45,457 nt of DNA from Planctomycetota bacterium (GCA_026693085.1 JAPLNB010000190.1:1-45457), one strand, 5' to 3'. Positions 7,951 to 16,418 are shown, numbered from the stretch's first letter. Notes: generated by a model not told the origin, from the letters alone. Program-made: numbers and translations.

Positions 7951-8619
7951 ATGCACAACCCGCCTCGTTCGATATTTACGCTGATGGCAGCCGTGCTCTT
8001 GATTGGAGCACCGGCGCGCGCCGAAGATTCGATCGCCATCGACAAGCGCCCGGTGAAGGTGCAGACAGTCATATTCGATCCCGCAGATCCGCCCAACGAC
8101 ATGCCCAAGCTCGCCCCGCAGGAGGCCGCAGTCACCCGTTCGACTTTTGGCGCCGCCACGAGCGTCGAGGTGCAGGTTGTCGACGATCGCGAAGAAGCCG
8201 GCCAGACGACATCGACAGTAAAGATCACCGCAGTCAACGCCAGGCTGGCGATGGACGTCGTGATCTGGCTGCCGGAGGAGCCGGCGGAGTATCTGGTGGC
8301 CCACGAGCAAGGGCATCGCGGCATTTCCGAACTGTTCTACAAAGACGCCGAACAGACGATGCGCAAGCTCGCCGCCAAGTACATCGGCCAGGCCATCCGC
8401 GGCAAAGGCCCCACCGCCAACGCCGCCCGACAGGATGCCATGCGCAGAGTCATCGGCCTCCTCAACGCCGACTACATGGCCGCCACACAAGTGCCCAGCG
8501 CCCGCGTCAACGCCATCTTCGACAAGCTCACCGCCCACGGCCGCAACAAAAAACTTTCCGTCGAAACGGCAATCCGCCAATCGATCGAGCAGTACCGCGA
8601 CGAACAGAAAAAGAAATGA
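7951..8619 (+). CDS. Secreted HEXXH protein (DUF922-like putative metalloprotease)
   Basis: The 222-residue protein begins with a signal peptide ending in 'PARA' (cleavage near residue 24). The middle carries H118-E-Q-G-H122 inside 'YLVAHEQGHRGISELFY', the HEXXH zinc motif in the form seen in DUF922 ('HEQGH.DI.E'). A nearby acidic residue such as E127 could be the third ligand. The C-terminal half is helical and charged and ends in a Lys tail. It starts 11 bp after the Crp/Fnr gene and is probably cotranscribed. Protease activity is inferred from the motif alone; DUF922 members are poorly characterised. Confidence 0.65.
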   Translation: MHNPPRSIFTLMAAVLLIGAPARAEDSIAIDKRPVKVQTVIFDPADPPNDMPKLAPQEAAVTRSTFGAATSVEVQVVDDREEAGQTTSTVKITAVNARLAMDVVIWLPEEPAEYLVAHEQGHRGISELFYKDAEQTMRKLAAKYIGQAIRGKGPTANAARQDAMRRVIGLLNADYMAATQVPSARVNAIFDKLTAHGRNKKLSVETAIRQSIEQYRDEQKKK

Positions 8620-8644
8620 CGGCTGGTTAACCCGCCTGCGCCTC

Positions 8645-9949
8645 TCATCGAACGCCCACATGCTCCAGCACCGCGTCGGTCATCCGGTCCACCGTGAAAT
8701 CCGCCGCCATCGACCGCGCATTGGCCGCCAACGTCCTGTAAAGAGCATCATCCGTCAGCATCCGCTGAAGCTGCTCCGCCAGGCTCAATGAATCCCACGC
8801 CCTGAAAGTCAGCCCCGCAGCCCGGCCCTCCGACTCGATGACCTCCGTGATCCCGCCATGGTCCGGCACAATCACCGGCGTCCCATGGCTCATCGCCTCT
8901 GCTGCGACCATCCCAAATGGCTCGCGGTGAATCGACGGATAGACAATGCACCGGCTATAGGCGTACAGCGCGTCGCGCATCTCGCCGGGGATTCGCCGCC
9001 GATGGTGAATGTTCAGCCTCAGGTGCTCCGCGATGTGTTTCACAACGTCGCGATACCGCTGTCCGAAACTCGTGCCTCCGCAGACCACCAGTTGCATGTT
9101 GATCCCGCGAGTCTGAAGAATCTTCGCCGCGTACAGCAGCAAGTCGATCCCCTTCTCCGAGTCCTGCCGGCCGATGTACGTCACGATCGGCAGATCTCGG
9201 TTCAGATGCGGGAATTTCGGCTTGAGCACCTCGAACGGCGGCGGCCCGGCATTGCCCGGCAACTCGATCCCCGGATAAATCGGCCGCAGCCGCGATGCAT
9301 CGATGCCCATCTCCTCGCTCAACCTCTTGACGTAATCGCGGCTGACCGCCACCCCCGGCCACGGCGACCCCTCAACCACCTCCCGCAGCCGCTGGTGATA
9401 TTCCTCCAGCCGACCCAGCCGCTGCGCATAGTTGGCGAAAATCTCCTCACCCTGAAAAGTCACCAGATACTCAAACGGATGCGTGCCGCGCTTCTTCGCG
9501 GCCAGCACAAACGGGCAGATCATCGCAAACGTCGGCAGCAGATGCGTCACGCCATCCCGCTGCATGTACCCAATCAGCCGCGACACCAGCCCACCGTCGC
9601 TCTCACCCCCGTCGCAGATGCTCCGGCATAAGTTGCCCATCAGACGATCGATATAATCCGGGTGACGCTGTGCAAACTCGCTGCGCATGCGCGGCGGCAG
9701 CCAGAAGAACACCCGCCCCACAAAGTCCGCGATGGCGCTGGGCCTGTTAAACTGATATCGCGTCCCGCGGCAGAGAATCCGCTGACGGATGCCCTTATCA
9801 ACAAGCTGCCGGTTGTGGTCCATCATCCAGTAGATGACCACCTTGTGCCCGCGGCGGTGCAGCGCGTTGGCCAGGCGCATATCACGGATGATCGCGCCCT
9901 CAAAAGAGCCGCTGGTAAACGCCAGAAAAGCAAAGACAGCCCGCGCCAT
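8645..9949 (-). CDS. GT4-family glycosyltransferase
   Basis: This 434-residue GT-B fold enzyme has an acceptor domain (about 1-200) with 'GSFEGAIIRDMRLANALHRRGHKV', and a donor domain with 'PIVTYIGRQDSEKGIDLLLYAA' and the GT4 signature 'EPFGMVAAEAMSHGTPVIV', in which the E-x7-E pair contacts the nucleotide sugar. It should transfer a sugar in glycan or lipopolysaccharide synthesis; the substrate is unknown. The ATG at 9949 is chosen because the longer frame adds a Cys-rich stretch unlike the family and runs toward the Nudix gene. It is the last gene of an aroC-Nudix-GT4 set on the minus strand, and the functions do not obviously belong together. Confidence 0.88.
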   Translation of the reverse strand: MARAVFAFLAFTSGSFEGAIIRDMRLANALHRRGHKVVIYWMMDHNRQLVDKGIRQRILCRGTRYQFNRPSAIADFVGRVFFWLPPRMRSEFAQRHPDYIDRLMGNLCRSICDGGESDGGLVSRLIGYMQRDGVTHLLPTFAMICPFVLAAKKRGTHPFEYLVTFQGEEIFANYAQRLGRLEEYHQRLREVVEGSPWPGVAVSRDYVKRLSEEMGIDASRLRPIYPGIELPGNAGPPPFEVLKPKFPHLNRDLPIVTYIGRQDSEKGIDLLLYAAKILQTRGINMQLVVCGGTSFGQRYRDVVKHIAEHLRLNIHHRRRIPGEMRDALYAYSRCIVYPSIHREPFGMVAAEAMSHGTPVIVPDHGGITEVIESEGRAAGLTFRAWDSLSLAEQLQRMLTDDALYRTLAANARSMAADFTVDRMTDAVLEHVGVR

Positions 9950-10008
9950 ATGCCGCGAGATTACAGGAGCCACCCCCGAGAAGCCAGCAGCAGCCAGAAA
10001 CGAGCAGA

Positions 10009-10530
10009 CTATGCCTGCAATGCAAAAAACAACGCCGAGTAGACTTTCAAATCCACCACAACACCCTGGATCATTCGCTGCATCAGCCACTGCGGCACGT
10101 GATCCAGCGCAACCTCGTGCACCTGGATATTCTCAGTCTGGTCGCCGCCCCCGGGTCCACGCCGCACAAGCCCGCGGGCGCGAAAAATCGTGATCATCTC
10201 GTCAGTCATCCCCGCCGACGAAGCGCCGCTGGCCAGAAACTCCATCCGCGTCGCCCGGTAGCCCGTCTCTTCTTCCAACTCCCGATTCGCCGCGCCCGCC
10301 ATGTCCTCATGCTCCATGCCCGGCGTATCGCCAACCAGTCCCGCCGGGATCTCTATCACCGTCCGGCCAATCGCAATCCGCATCTGCTCCACCAGAACCA
10401 GTTTTCGCTCGTCCGTCACCGCGACAATCCCCACGATGCCGCGGATGTTCTTGCGCTGCGCAAACTCCCAGCCATCCCGTTTCAGCAGCCGGAGGTGCTT
10501 GCCTTCAACAATGATCTGATCGAGGCTCAA
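10009..10530 (-). CDS. Nudix hydrolase (ADP-ribose pyrophosphatase-like)
   Basis: A 173-residue protein with the Nudix core 'AANRELEEETGY', giving the R-E-x2-E-E metal-binding helix, preceded by 'EIPAGLVGD' as in ADP-ribose pyrophosphatases. The spacing between the leading Gly and the first Glu is about two residues longer than the canonical G-x5-E. The substrate is probably a nucleoside diphosphate-linked sugar. It lies 21 bp downstream of aroC on the same strand. Confidence 0.88.
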   Translation of the reverse strand: MSLDQIIVEGKHLRLLKRDGWEFAQRKNIRGIVGIVAVTDERKLVLVEQMRIAIGRTVIEIPAGLVGDTPGMEHEDMAGAANRELEEETGYRATRMEFLASGASSAGMTDEMITIFRARGLVRRGPGGGDQTENIQVHEVALDHVPQWLMQRMIQGVVVDLKVYSALFFALQA

Positions 10531-10550
10531 ATCAATCCTCCGCGCCCTGT

Positions 10551-11723
10551 CTACAGCGGCAGCTTTCTCGCCAGGCCCAGAAAGCTTTCATAGTCAGCCC
10601 GCGCCTCGACAAGCGAATCCCCACCGAATTTCTCCACGAACGCACGAGCGATCTCGAACGCCACCACATTCTCCATCACCACGCTCGCCGCGGGCACCGC
10701 ACACACATCCGACCGCTCATACGCCGCCTTCTCCGGCTGTTTGGTATTCAAATCCACGCTCTCTAGCGCCTTGAGCAGCGTGGCGATCGGCTTCATCGCG
10801 CCGCGGACGATCACAGGCTGACCATTGGTAATCCCACCTTCCAGTCCCCCGGCATGGTTCGTCTTGCGAACAAAACCAAGACTGGCCCGCTGCCGCTGGG
10901 CACGGTCGAACGCGATCTCGTCGTGAACCTTCGAACCCGGCAGAAACGCCGCCTCTTTGCCCAGTCCGATCTCGACCGCCTTGAATGCCTGAATTCCCAT
11001 CACCGCCATCGCCAGCCGCGCATCCAGCCGCTGATCATATTGCACACAACTCCCCAGCCCTGGCGGACAGCCCAACACGCGCGCTTCCACAACCCCGCCG
11101 ACAGTATCGCCATCAATCTTCGCCTGCCGGATCACGGCGCGCATCTGCTCGGCCGCAGCCGCATCAGGACAAGCCACCCACTCCGTAAACGAATCCCCAC
11201 CATCGCGCCGCCGGCGCAGCTCTCCAATATCGATGGACCAATCCACGCTCGCGACGGCCGGGCCAACGCTCAGAACAACCGCAAAAACCTCAATCTCGAA
11301 CTGCCGGAGCAAACATTTGGCCAAGGCGCCCGCCGCCACCCTCGCCGCGGTTTCGCGGGCACTGGCACGCTCGAGCGTCTCCCGGCAATCCGTCGTCAGC
11401 CACTTGATCGACCCCGCCAGGTCCGCATGCCCAGGCCGCGGCCGATGCACCGCCGGAGCATCGTCGATCCGCGAATCCCGATTAACGATCTGCAACGTAA
11501 TCGGCGAGCCGATGCTCTTGCCTCGCCGCACGCCAGACAGGATATCGACGGTGTCGGTCTCGATCTTCTGTCTGGCGCCGCGGCCGTAGCCGCCTTGCCG
11601 GCGCTGCAGTTCCGCGTTGATCATGGCAATATCGATCGGAACGCCCGCCGGCATTCCCTCTACCAACGCGATCAACGCCTTGCCGTGCGATTCGCCAGCG
11701 GTTCGGTAGCTGAGAGTGGCCAT
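10551..11723 (-). CDS. aroC: Chorismate synthase
   Basis: It catalyses the last shikimate step, EPSP to chorismate, with reduced FMN as cofactor. The 390 residues show the family signatures 'YRTAGESHGKAL' at the N-terminus, 'RPGHADLAGSIKW', 'RASARETAARVAAGALA', 'KVHDEI', 'TNHAGGLEGGITNGQPV' and 'ERSDVCAVPAASVVMENVVAF'. Length fits the long bacterial type. The ATG at 11723 follows AGAGG. It is first in a minus-strand set with a Nudix hydrolase and a glycosyltransferase. Confidence 0.97.
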   Translation of the reverse strand: MATLSYRTAGESHGKALIALVEGMPAGVPIDIAMINAELQRRQGGYGRGARQKIETDTVDILSGVRRGKSIGSPITLQIVNRDSRIDDAPAVHRPRPGHADLAGSIKWLTTDCRETLERASARETAARVAAGALAKCLLRQFEIEVFAVVLSVGPAVASVDWSIDIGELRRRRDGGDSFTEWVACPDAAAAEQMRAVIRQAKIDGDTVGGVVEARVLGCPPGLGSCVQYDQRLDARLAMAVMGIQAFKAVEIGLGKEAAFLPGSKVHDEIAFDRAQRQRASLGFVRKTNHAGGLEGGITNGQPVIVRGAMKPIATLLKALESVDLNTKQPEKAAYERSDVCAVPAASVVMENVVAFEIARAFVEKFGGDSLVEARADYESFLGLARKLPL

Positions 11724-11818
11724 AACCTCTGTATCCTATCAGAAGCCTACTTCATTTGCCGCTCGGATTTCCCATTCGCCTGCGGTACCCGGTATCATAG
11801 GATTCGGTCGCACTTGAG

Positions 11819-11846
11819 TTGAAGCGATTGACGCTGGCCCTATGAT
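11819..11846 (+). promoter_or_regulatory. Putative promoter of the flavoprotein gene
   Basis: TTGAAG (11819-11824) and TATGAT (11841-11846) are separated by 16 bp, about 75 bp before the ATG at 11921, in the divergent region shared with aroC. Confidence 0.45.
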
Positions 11847-11920
11847 GGGCCGGCTCCCTTTCGCAAAATCGAAGCAAGACGCCCAGACCAGCGACCGAAA
11901 AGCATTAGCCCCTCTGCACA

Positions 11921-13057
11921 ATGGCAAAAAACGCAGCCCAGATCGACGTATTAGTCCTTGGCGAACATCCCGCCGCCTACCTCGCTGCAGCGCTGCTGCG
12001 GCACAAGTCCAAGTACCGCGTCGTGCACTCGACGATCCCCGGCGAGCAGTTCACCGACCGCCTGGTCATGGTCAACCCGATGCTCTTCGGTCTGCACCCG
12101 CTGCTCGGGCCGGTACGCCGCAAATTCGAAGCACGGCCGGTATACGGGCTACAGTTCTATGCCGACGACCCGAACATTCGCAGCGAGTATCGGAGCAAGT
12201 CTACCGTCGCCTGCGTCGGACAGTACAAAGACGTGCGGCTGGCCATGGAAACGCTGGCGGACGGACAGGGCGTGGAATTCACCAGCCCAAGCCAGCTTCA
12301 AATCCATCGGCTGAATGAACATGGCCTTGAGGTAACCGTCGGCAGCCAGAAACTGTTCCCCAAGGCGCTGGTTCTGGCCGGCCGCCTGCCCGACCATCAG
12401 GAACGCCTCCTCGGACTGCCCGACGAATGGGAGCGGGGGATCGTTCATCGGTACAGCTTCTGCATGATCCGGGGCACCCGCCTGATCGACATCAACTCCC
12501 GACCACTGGTCCCTATGAGCCTCGATCTGCGAGGATTGCTCTGCTGGGCATGGCTGCTGCCGGGCCTTCGCCACACCCAGCTTGCCTTGGAGCAGCCGCT
12601 GAATCTGGCGCAGCAACATAAACCCATCGACCTCTTGAACCACTGGGCGCAGGTGCTCCATCGGAACGGCGTGCTGAAAACGCCGCTGACAATCACCCCG
12701 GAAATGGTTCAGTCGCTCGACCTGCCCATGGGTGGCGCGCTGGCGCATGAGGGCGTCGCCAACCGTACCCTGCTGGTCGGCCCCGCTGGCGGGTTCTACT
12801 CCGCCTGCGCCGAGGACATCTACCCCAACTGCTGGTCCGCCATCTACGCCGCCGATGTGCTCAAGAAAGCGATCAAGGAAGAGCACCTGCAGGATGCGAT
12901 TCAACCCTACCGCCATCAATGGCGAACCACCCTCGGCGACTACCTGCGCGGGCCGCAGCAGAATCTGCGGTTCCTTCTGCCCTTGGTCTACCGAAACCAG
13001 ATCATGACCAATCGTTTAGCCGAAGCCATCCTCACCGGCGAGAGTGTGGTCAGGTAG
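11921..13057 (+). CDS. FAD-dependent oxidoreductase, geranylgeranyl-reductase/halogenase-like
   Basis: The 378-residue protein has the layout of the geranylgeranyl reductase superfamily: an N-terminal beta strand 'IDVLVLGEHPAAYLAAALL' where the dinucleotide-binding Rossmann turn belongs, a central 'KALVLAGRLPD' strand, and a C-terminal 'TLLVGPAGGFYSACAEDIYPNCWSAIYAADVL' corresponding to the 'GDAAG...GEGI..A..SG' FAD site. The GxGxxG turn is degenerate (GEHPAA) and the usual 'GDAAG' reads 'GPAGG', so FAD binding may be altered. Substrate unknown. It is divergent from aroC and appears to be a single-gene unit. Family assignment is moderately sure; enzyme activity is not. Confidence 0.6.
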   Translation: MAKNAAQIDVLVLGEHPAAYLAAALLRHKSKYRVVHSTIPGEQFTDRLVMVNPMLFGLHPLLGPVRRKFEARPVYGLQFYADDPNIRSEYRSKSTVACVGQYKDVRLAMETLADGQGVEFTSPSQLQIHRLNEHGLEVTVGSQKLFPKALVLAGRLPDHQERLLGLPDEWERGIVHRYSFCMIRGTRLIDINSRPLVPMSLDLRGLLCWAWLLPGLRHTQLALEQPLNLAQQHKPIDLLNHWAQVLHRNGVLKTPLTITPEMVQSLDLPMGGALAHEGVANRTLLVGPAGGFYSACAEDIYPNCWSAIYAADVLKKAIKEEHLQDAIQPYRHQWRTTLGDYLRGPQQNLRFLLPLVYRNQIMTNRLAEAILTGESVVR

Positions 13058-13438
13058 AACGCGCAGTTCTTGCCCGAAAATGACCCCTGTCGACCACTTT
13101 GGTTATTGGCCATTTCTGCGCGTCTCATAAGTCCTGATGGCCAATAAAAAAGCAAATTATGGGCCCATCTGTTTATTCCGACCAGATAGAATAGTTAAAA
13201 TGGGGTATCTGGGATGTGTGTGGGCCGTCCAATCCGACCGATTTCATTGAATAATTCTGCGCGGCGACTGACGGTTTTCACCGTAAGCTCTTCTTAAATA
13301 ACGAGCTATGTTCTTCGTGCCAGTGGCAACACTGTTTCAAGACCCGCCGGAAGTTGAGTCGATAGCCTGAATACGGAACGGGCAAGCCTAGTGCAGTGTC
13401 GTGCGATCGCCAAGGCTGGCCCAGAATGAAGGACATCA
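13058..13438. other. 381-bp intergenic region upstream of flgM
   Basis: No gene was seen. It holds an 11-bp perfect inverted repeat TTATTGGCCAT / ATGGCCAATAA (13103-13113 and 13137-13147) with CTCATAAGTCCT in the loop, a 10-bp palindrome ATGGGCCCAT (13159-13168), and a stem-loop directly before the flgM ribosome site. No convincing sigma-28 or sigma-54 promoter was found. Confidence 0.6.
13380..13422 (+). promoter_or_regulatory. Leader stem-loop before flgM
   Basis: GGGC (13380-13383) pairs with GCCC (13419-13422). After one A/G mismatch, AGCCT (13385-13389) pairs with AGGCT (13413-13417), leaving a 23-nt apical region that can form a small GCA/TGC helix. The Shine-Dalgarno AAGGA (13429-13433) begins 6 nt later, so folding could influence translation. 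It has no T-tract and is not a terminator. Confidence 0.4.
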
Positions 13439-13711
13439 ATGAGTCAGGTCAATCGCGTCGGGAACAACCTTCCGATTCAACAGGTCAAGAGCCAGCTCCC
13501 GGCACCGGCGGCGGCCGCGGGGGGGATGCCGAGTATCAGTGATAAGCTCGAGCTCTCCGGCGTTAGTCATCTGCTTAAGAGTCTGAAGAGCAACGATATT
13601 CGGGCCGACAAGGTCACGTCCGTCCGAGCGCAGATCGACGCGGGGATCTATGAGAATGATGACAAACTGGACCTCGCGATCGATCGGCTGCTGGACGATC
13701 TGACAAGATGA
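13439..13711 (+). CDS. flgM: Anti-sigma-28 factor FlgM-like protein
   Basis: FlgM binds and holds the flagellar sigma factor FliA until the hook is built, then is exported. This 90-residue protein has a disordered, Pro/Ala-rich N-terminal half and the family's C-terminal helix pattern 'DKVTSVRAQIDAGIYENDDKLDLAIDRLLDDL', matching the conserved 'R..KV..l+..I..G.Y.......A..ll' of FlgM. The ATG follows AAGGA at 5 nt. A strong intrinsic terminator lies 22 bp downstream, so it is a one-gene unit. No other flagellar gene is in the window. Confidence 0.8.
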   Translation: MSQVNRVGNNLPIQQVKSQLPAPAAAAGGMPSISDKLELSGVSHLLKSLKSNDIRADKVTSVRAQIDAGIYENDDKLDLAIDRLLDDLTR

Positions 13712-13733
13712 GGGTCAATTGCTAAGGGAAGTG

Positions 13734-13765
13734 AGCCCACGAACTTCGGTTCGTGGGCTTTTTTT
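13734..13765 (+). terminator. Intrinsic terminator of flgM
   Basis: AGCCCACGAAC (13734-13744) pairs perfectly with GTTCGTGGGCT (13749-13759) around a TTCG tetraloop and runs into seven T residues. Confidence 0.95.
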
Positions 13766-14002
13766 CTTGGTGGACCGGGCGGCACGACTCGCCCGGCTGG
13801 CCGATTTCGGGAGCTGAGGGTCGGGGGCGGGGTATAAAGGTTATGAGCACAGGCTGCCGCCGGCTGGACGGGGCCGTTTGCTCGGCACAGTGTGGTGGAG
13901 ACTACTTCAGCCGGCCGAGGTATCATGGATAAACACGTGAATGGGTTGCCGTGGCGGGTGCCTTGCCGCCCCTAATATTACCGGACCCGTTTGGAGCAGT
14001 TT

Positions 14003-15184
14003 ATGTCGGGTACTGGCCAATCCGATGCAAGAAGTGCGCAGCCGACCCGAACTGCGGGGGAAAACGCGCGCGGCAAGCAAGGTGATATGACGGCATTTGT
14101 TGAGTCATGTGTGGAGACGGCGGTGGGATCGGCGGTGGCGGTGGTTCGCGGATCGCGACATCGGCCCGGTGCGCAGCGACTCGTACGCCTGCTGAAGAAC
14201 AAGCAGCATATCCTGATTACGACGCATCGCTTTCCGGACCCGGATGCGCTGGCGAGTTGCCTGGCGATGCAATTGCTCCTGCGAACGAAGCTGAAGGGGG
14301 CGGAGGTCAGCATTTCGATTCGCGGGACGATCGGCGGAGGCTACAACGCGGCGTTTGCGAAGGAGGCGGAGCTGCGATCGGTGCCGTGGAACCAGGCGGA
14401 GCTTGCGGCATACGATGCGATCCTGCTTCTGGATGTGCAGCCGGGATTCAAGCTGAGCCCCTTGCCGGACGAGGTGCCGCCGATAGCGGTGATCGATCAT
14501 CACCGAGCGCGGGGTCGGCGGCCGGCGTGTGCATTTTGCGATATACGATCGGACGTGGGGGCGACCAGCTCGATCATCTTCAGCTACTTCATGGAGCTGG
14601 AGGTGGACATTCCGTCGGACCTGGCGGCGACGCTGCTGTTTGCCATTGAGACGGACCTGGCGGGGGCCGCCGGGCAGCCGGGCGAACTGGATAACATGGC
14701 GCTCTCGAGCTTGACCCTGCTGGCGGACACGCGAAAGTTGTATCGGATGCGGTATGCCGATCTGCCGCAGGGGGTTTACACGGCCTTTGCCGAGGCGCTG
14801 TCAACCGCGGTGTATTACGAAACCGCGATGATCAGCCATCTGACGGACATCGAGTCGCCGGAGATGCCGGCGATCATTGCGGATTTCCTGCTGCGGTTTG
14901 AGGTCGTCCAGTGGGTGCTGGTGACGGCAGTGAACGGGCCGTCGCTGCAATTGAGCCTGCGGACGTGCAGTGCGCGGATGTCGGCGGCAGATGTGATGAG
15001 GCGGTTGATCCGGAAGCTGGGGGAAGGTGGGGGCCATCGGACGAAGGCGGGTGGGGGCATTGCATTGGAGACGGGGAACCTGGCGGAGGTGGAGCGAATA
15101 CGGAAGGTGCTCAGGCGGCGGCTGTTGAGGGCGGTGAAGATACCGATGTCGCGCGGGGCGAGGTTGGTGCCGGATCGGCAATAG
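14003..15184 (+). CDS. DHH/DHHA1 phosphoesterase (NrnA-like nanoRNase / pAp phosphatase)
   Basis: NrnA-type enzymes degrade 2-5 nt RNA or pGpG and dephosphorylate pAp, using two Mn ions. The 393-residue protein shows 'ITTHRFPDPDALAS' (the DHH motif I pattern H-x3-D-x-D-x2-x-S), 'LLLDVQPG', the eponymous 'VIDHHRA', and the DHHA1 end motif 'EGGGHRTKAGG'. A Ser/Ala-rich leader of about 50 residues precedes the domain, and a basic tail follows it. The ATG at 14003 is used; a TTG at 13991 or an ATG at 14087 remain possible. Confidence 0.82.
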   Translation: MSGTGQSDARSAQPTRTAGENARGKQGDMTAFVESCVETAVGSAVAVVRGSRHRPGAQRLVRLLKNKQHILITTHRFPDPDALASCLAMQLLLRTKLKGAEVSISIRGTIGGGYNAAFAKEAELRSVPWNQAELAAYDAILLLDVQPGFKLSPLPDEVPPIAVIDHHRARGRRPACAFCDIRSDVGATSSIIFSYFMELEVDIPSDLAATLLFAIETDLAGAAGQPGELDNMALSSLTLLADTRKLYRMRYADLPQGVYTAFAEALSTAVYYETAMISHLTDIESPEMPAIIADFLLRFEVVQWVLVTAVNGPSLQLSLRTCSARMSAADVMRRLIRKLGEGGGHRTKAGGGIALETGNLAEVERIRKVLRRRLLRAVKIPMSRGARLVPDRQ

Positions 15185-15513
15185 GGGGGGGGGAAGTTCC
15201 ATTGTGAGTCTGCGACATTATGTGCGGGAGAACCGGGAAAAAACTCCCGTCCTTTCTTGTGCCCCCTTTTCTTGTGTCTGACTTTTCTTGCCTGCTGCCC
15301 ATGTCCGCACCTGTCCGTTATGCATTTTTCTGTTGCAGCGGGTTTCGGGCGCAGGTAGGATTTGGTCGTGGCTGGCGAGGGAACCGCCGGTTTGGGGCCT
15401 TTTGAGGTGCAATACCTCAGTTTTTGGGGCCTAATGTTGCATAACGGATTGAAAAGGGTGTCGCATATGCAGGCGGTGGCTGGCGCTGCTTCCTGCGGGG
15501 AAAGTGGTGGGTT
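15185..15513. other. 329-bp intergenic region
   Basis: No gene is evident. It begins with a 9-10 G run just after the DHH gene. It contains CGGGAG...CTCCCG arms near 15225-15252 followed by a pyrimidine tract, and the terminator-like hairpin at 15403-15425. Confidence 0.5.
15403..15425 (+). terminator. Small terminator-like hairpin
   Basis: TGAGGT (15403-15408) and ACCTCA (15414-15419) flank a 5-nt loop and are followed by G and five T residues. It could end the DHH phosphoesterase transcript. Confidence 0.5.
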
Positions 15514-16260
15514 ATGGGCAGGCGCAGAGCGTTTACGCTGGTCGAGCTGTTGGCGGTGATTGGGATTGTTGCAGTGCTCATTGCGATATTGTTGCCGGCG
15601 TTGAGGCGGGCGAGGGAGGCGGCGTATCGGGTGGGGTGCGCGTCGAACCTGCGGCAATTGGGGATGGCATTCATGATGTACGGCAATGAGCACAAGGGCT
15701 GGTTGCCGGCGCCGGGGTGGTGGAAGCAGGTGCGCGACGAGGATTGGATCTATTGGCAGAACGATCGCGAGGTGAAGCAGAGCCGCATTCTGAAATATCT
15801 GGGAGGGAACGTCGGTGTATTGCGGTGCCCATCGGGGGTGGTCCAGCCGGCCGATGTGTACCCGTACAGCTATGGGGTAAATGCCCTGTTGACGGGGCGG
15901 GGATGGAAGGACAATGGGGGCAAATTCACGGTCGACAACTGTAAGCTGGGGAAGGTCATTCAGCCATCACACAAGGTGATGCTGCTGGAGGAGAACAGCG
16001 AGAGGATTGACGACGGGGGATGGAAGCCGAATGAATGGCTGACGGGAAACCGATACAGCGATGTATCGATCCGGCATGACCGCGAAAGAGAGTACAGCGC
16101 CGAGGTGGAGCCTCCGTATACGGTTTCGCGAGACACGGTTGGGTGGACGAGCCGAGGCAATATCGTGTGTGTGGATGGGCATTGCGAGTTCATCGAACGC
16201 CATAGGCTGATCGGGCGGGCGGAGTATTGGTGGGATCCGAGGTATGCAGGGGGGCCGTAA
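15514..16260 (+). CDS. Type II secretion/type IV pilin-like protein (DUF1559 or GspG group)
   Basis: The 248-residue protein begins with a short basic leader and the class III signal '[22 protein letters not shown]', a membrane helix that prepilin peptidase would process. The residue before the cleavage Phe is Ala rather than Gly. The mature part has '[24 protein letters not shown]' and ends with 'HDRE...[13 protein letters not shown]', the H...DGH pattern typical of the very numerous planctomycete pseudopilins. It is predicted to be exposed on the cell envelope; individual roles of these paralogues are unknown. It is isolated between two intergenic regions. Confidence 0.88.
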   Translation: MGRRRAFTLVELLAVIGIVAVLIAILLPALRRAREAAYRVGCASNLRQLGMAFMMYGNEHKGWLPAPGWWKQVRDEDWIYWQNDREVKQSRILKYLGGNVGVLRCPSGVVQPADVYPYSYGVNALLTGRGWKDNGGKFTVDNCKLGKVIQPSHKVMLLEENSERIDDGGWKPNEWLTGNRYSDVSIRHDREREYSAEVEPPYTVSRDTVGWTSRGNIVCVDGHCEFIERHRLIGRAEYWWDPRYAGGP

Positions 16261-16299
16261 TGAGGGCCGGATAAAGTTTCTGAACGGTTGTTCGGGCGA

Positions 16300-16353
16300 G
16301 GCGGGAAAGATAACCGACCCGGCGGTCGGCATATCTATCTCCTGCAAGCCGCC
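16300..16353. other. Nested stem structure upstream of the hdr promoter
   Basis: Three stems nest within 54 nt: GGCGG (16300-16304) with CCGCC (16349-16353), AGATA (16308-16312) with TATCT (16332-16336), and CCGACC (16314-16319) with GGTCGG (16324-16329). No T-tract follows. It could be the 3' structure of the pseudopilin mRNA, a leader RNA or a protein site. Confidence 0.4.
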
Positions 16354-16359
16354 CATCAT

Positions 16360-16418
16360 ATCTAATGAGCTGCAGATTCTATAGGAATTGCATACGAATC
16401 TGCAAAGCTCATATAGAT
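16360..16418. promoter_or_regulatory. Long imperfect inverted repeat overlapping the hdr promoter
   Basis: The 20-bp arm at 16360-16379 matches the reverse complement of 16396-16418 in all 20 bases, with insertions of one and two bases in the second arm (blocks ATCTA, ATGAGCT and GCAGATTC). The second arm covers the -35 zone of the TATAAT promoter just downstream, as expected for an operator; a cruciform or mRNA hairpin is the alternative. Confidence 0.6.

Noticed and set aside
13300..13438. Possible c-di-GMP (GEMM) riboswitch or sigma-28 promoter before flgM
   Set aside because: The GGGCAAGCC segment is suggestive, but the other conserved GEMM blocks are missing, and no TAAA/GCCGATAA pair has proper spacing.
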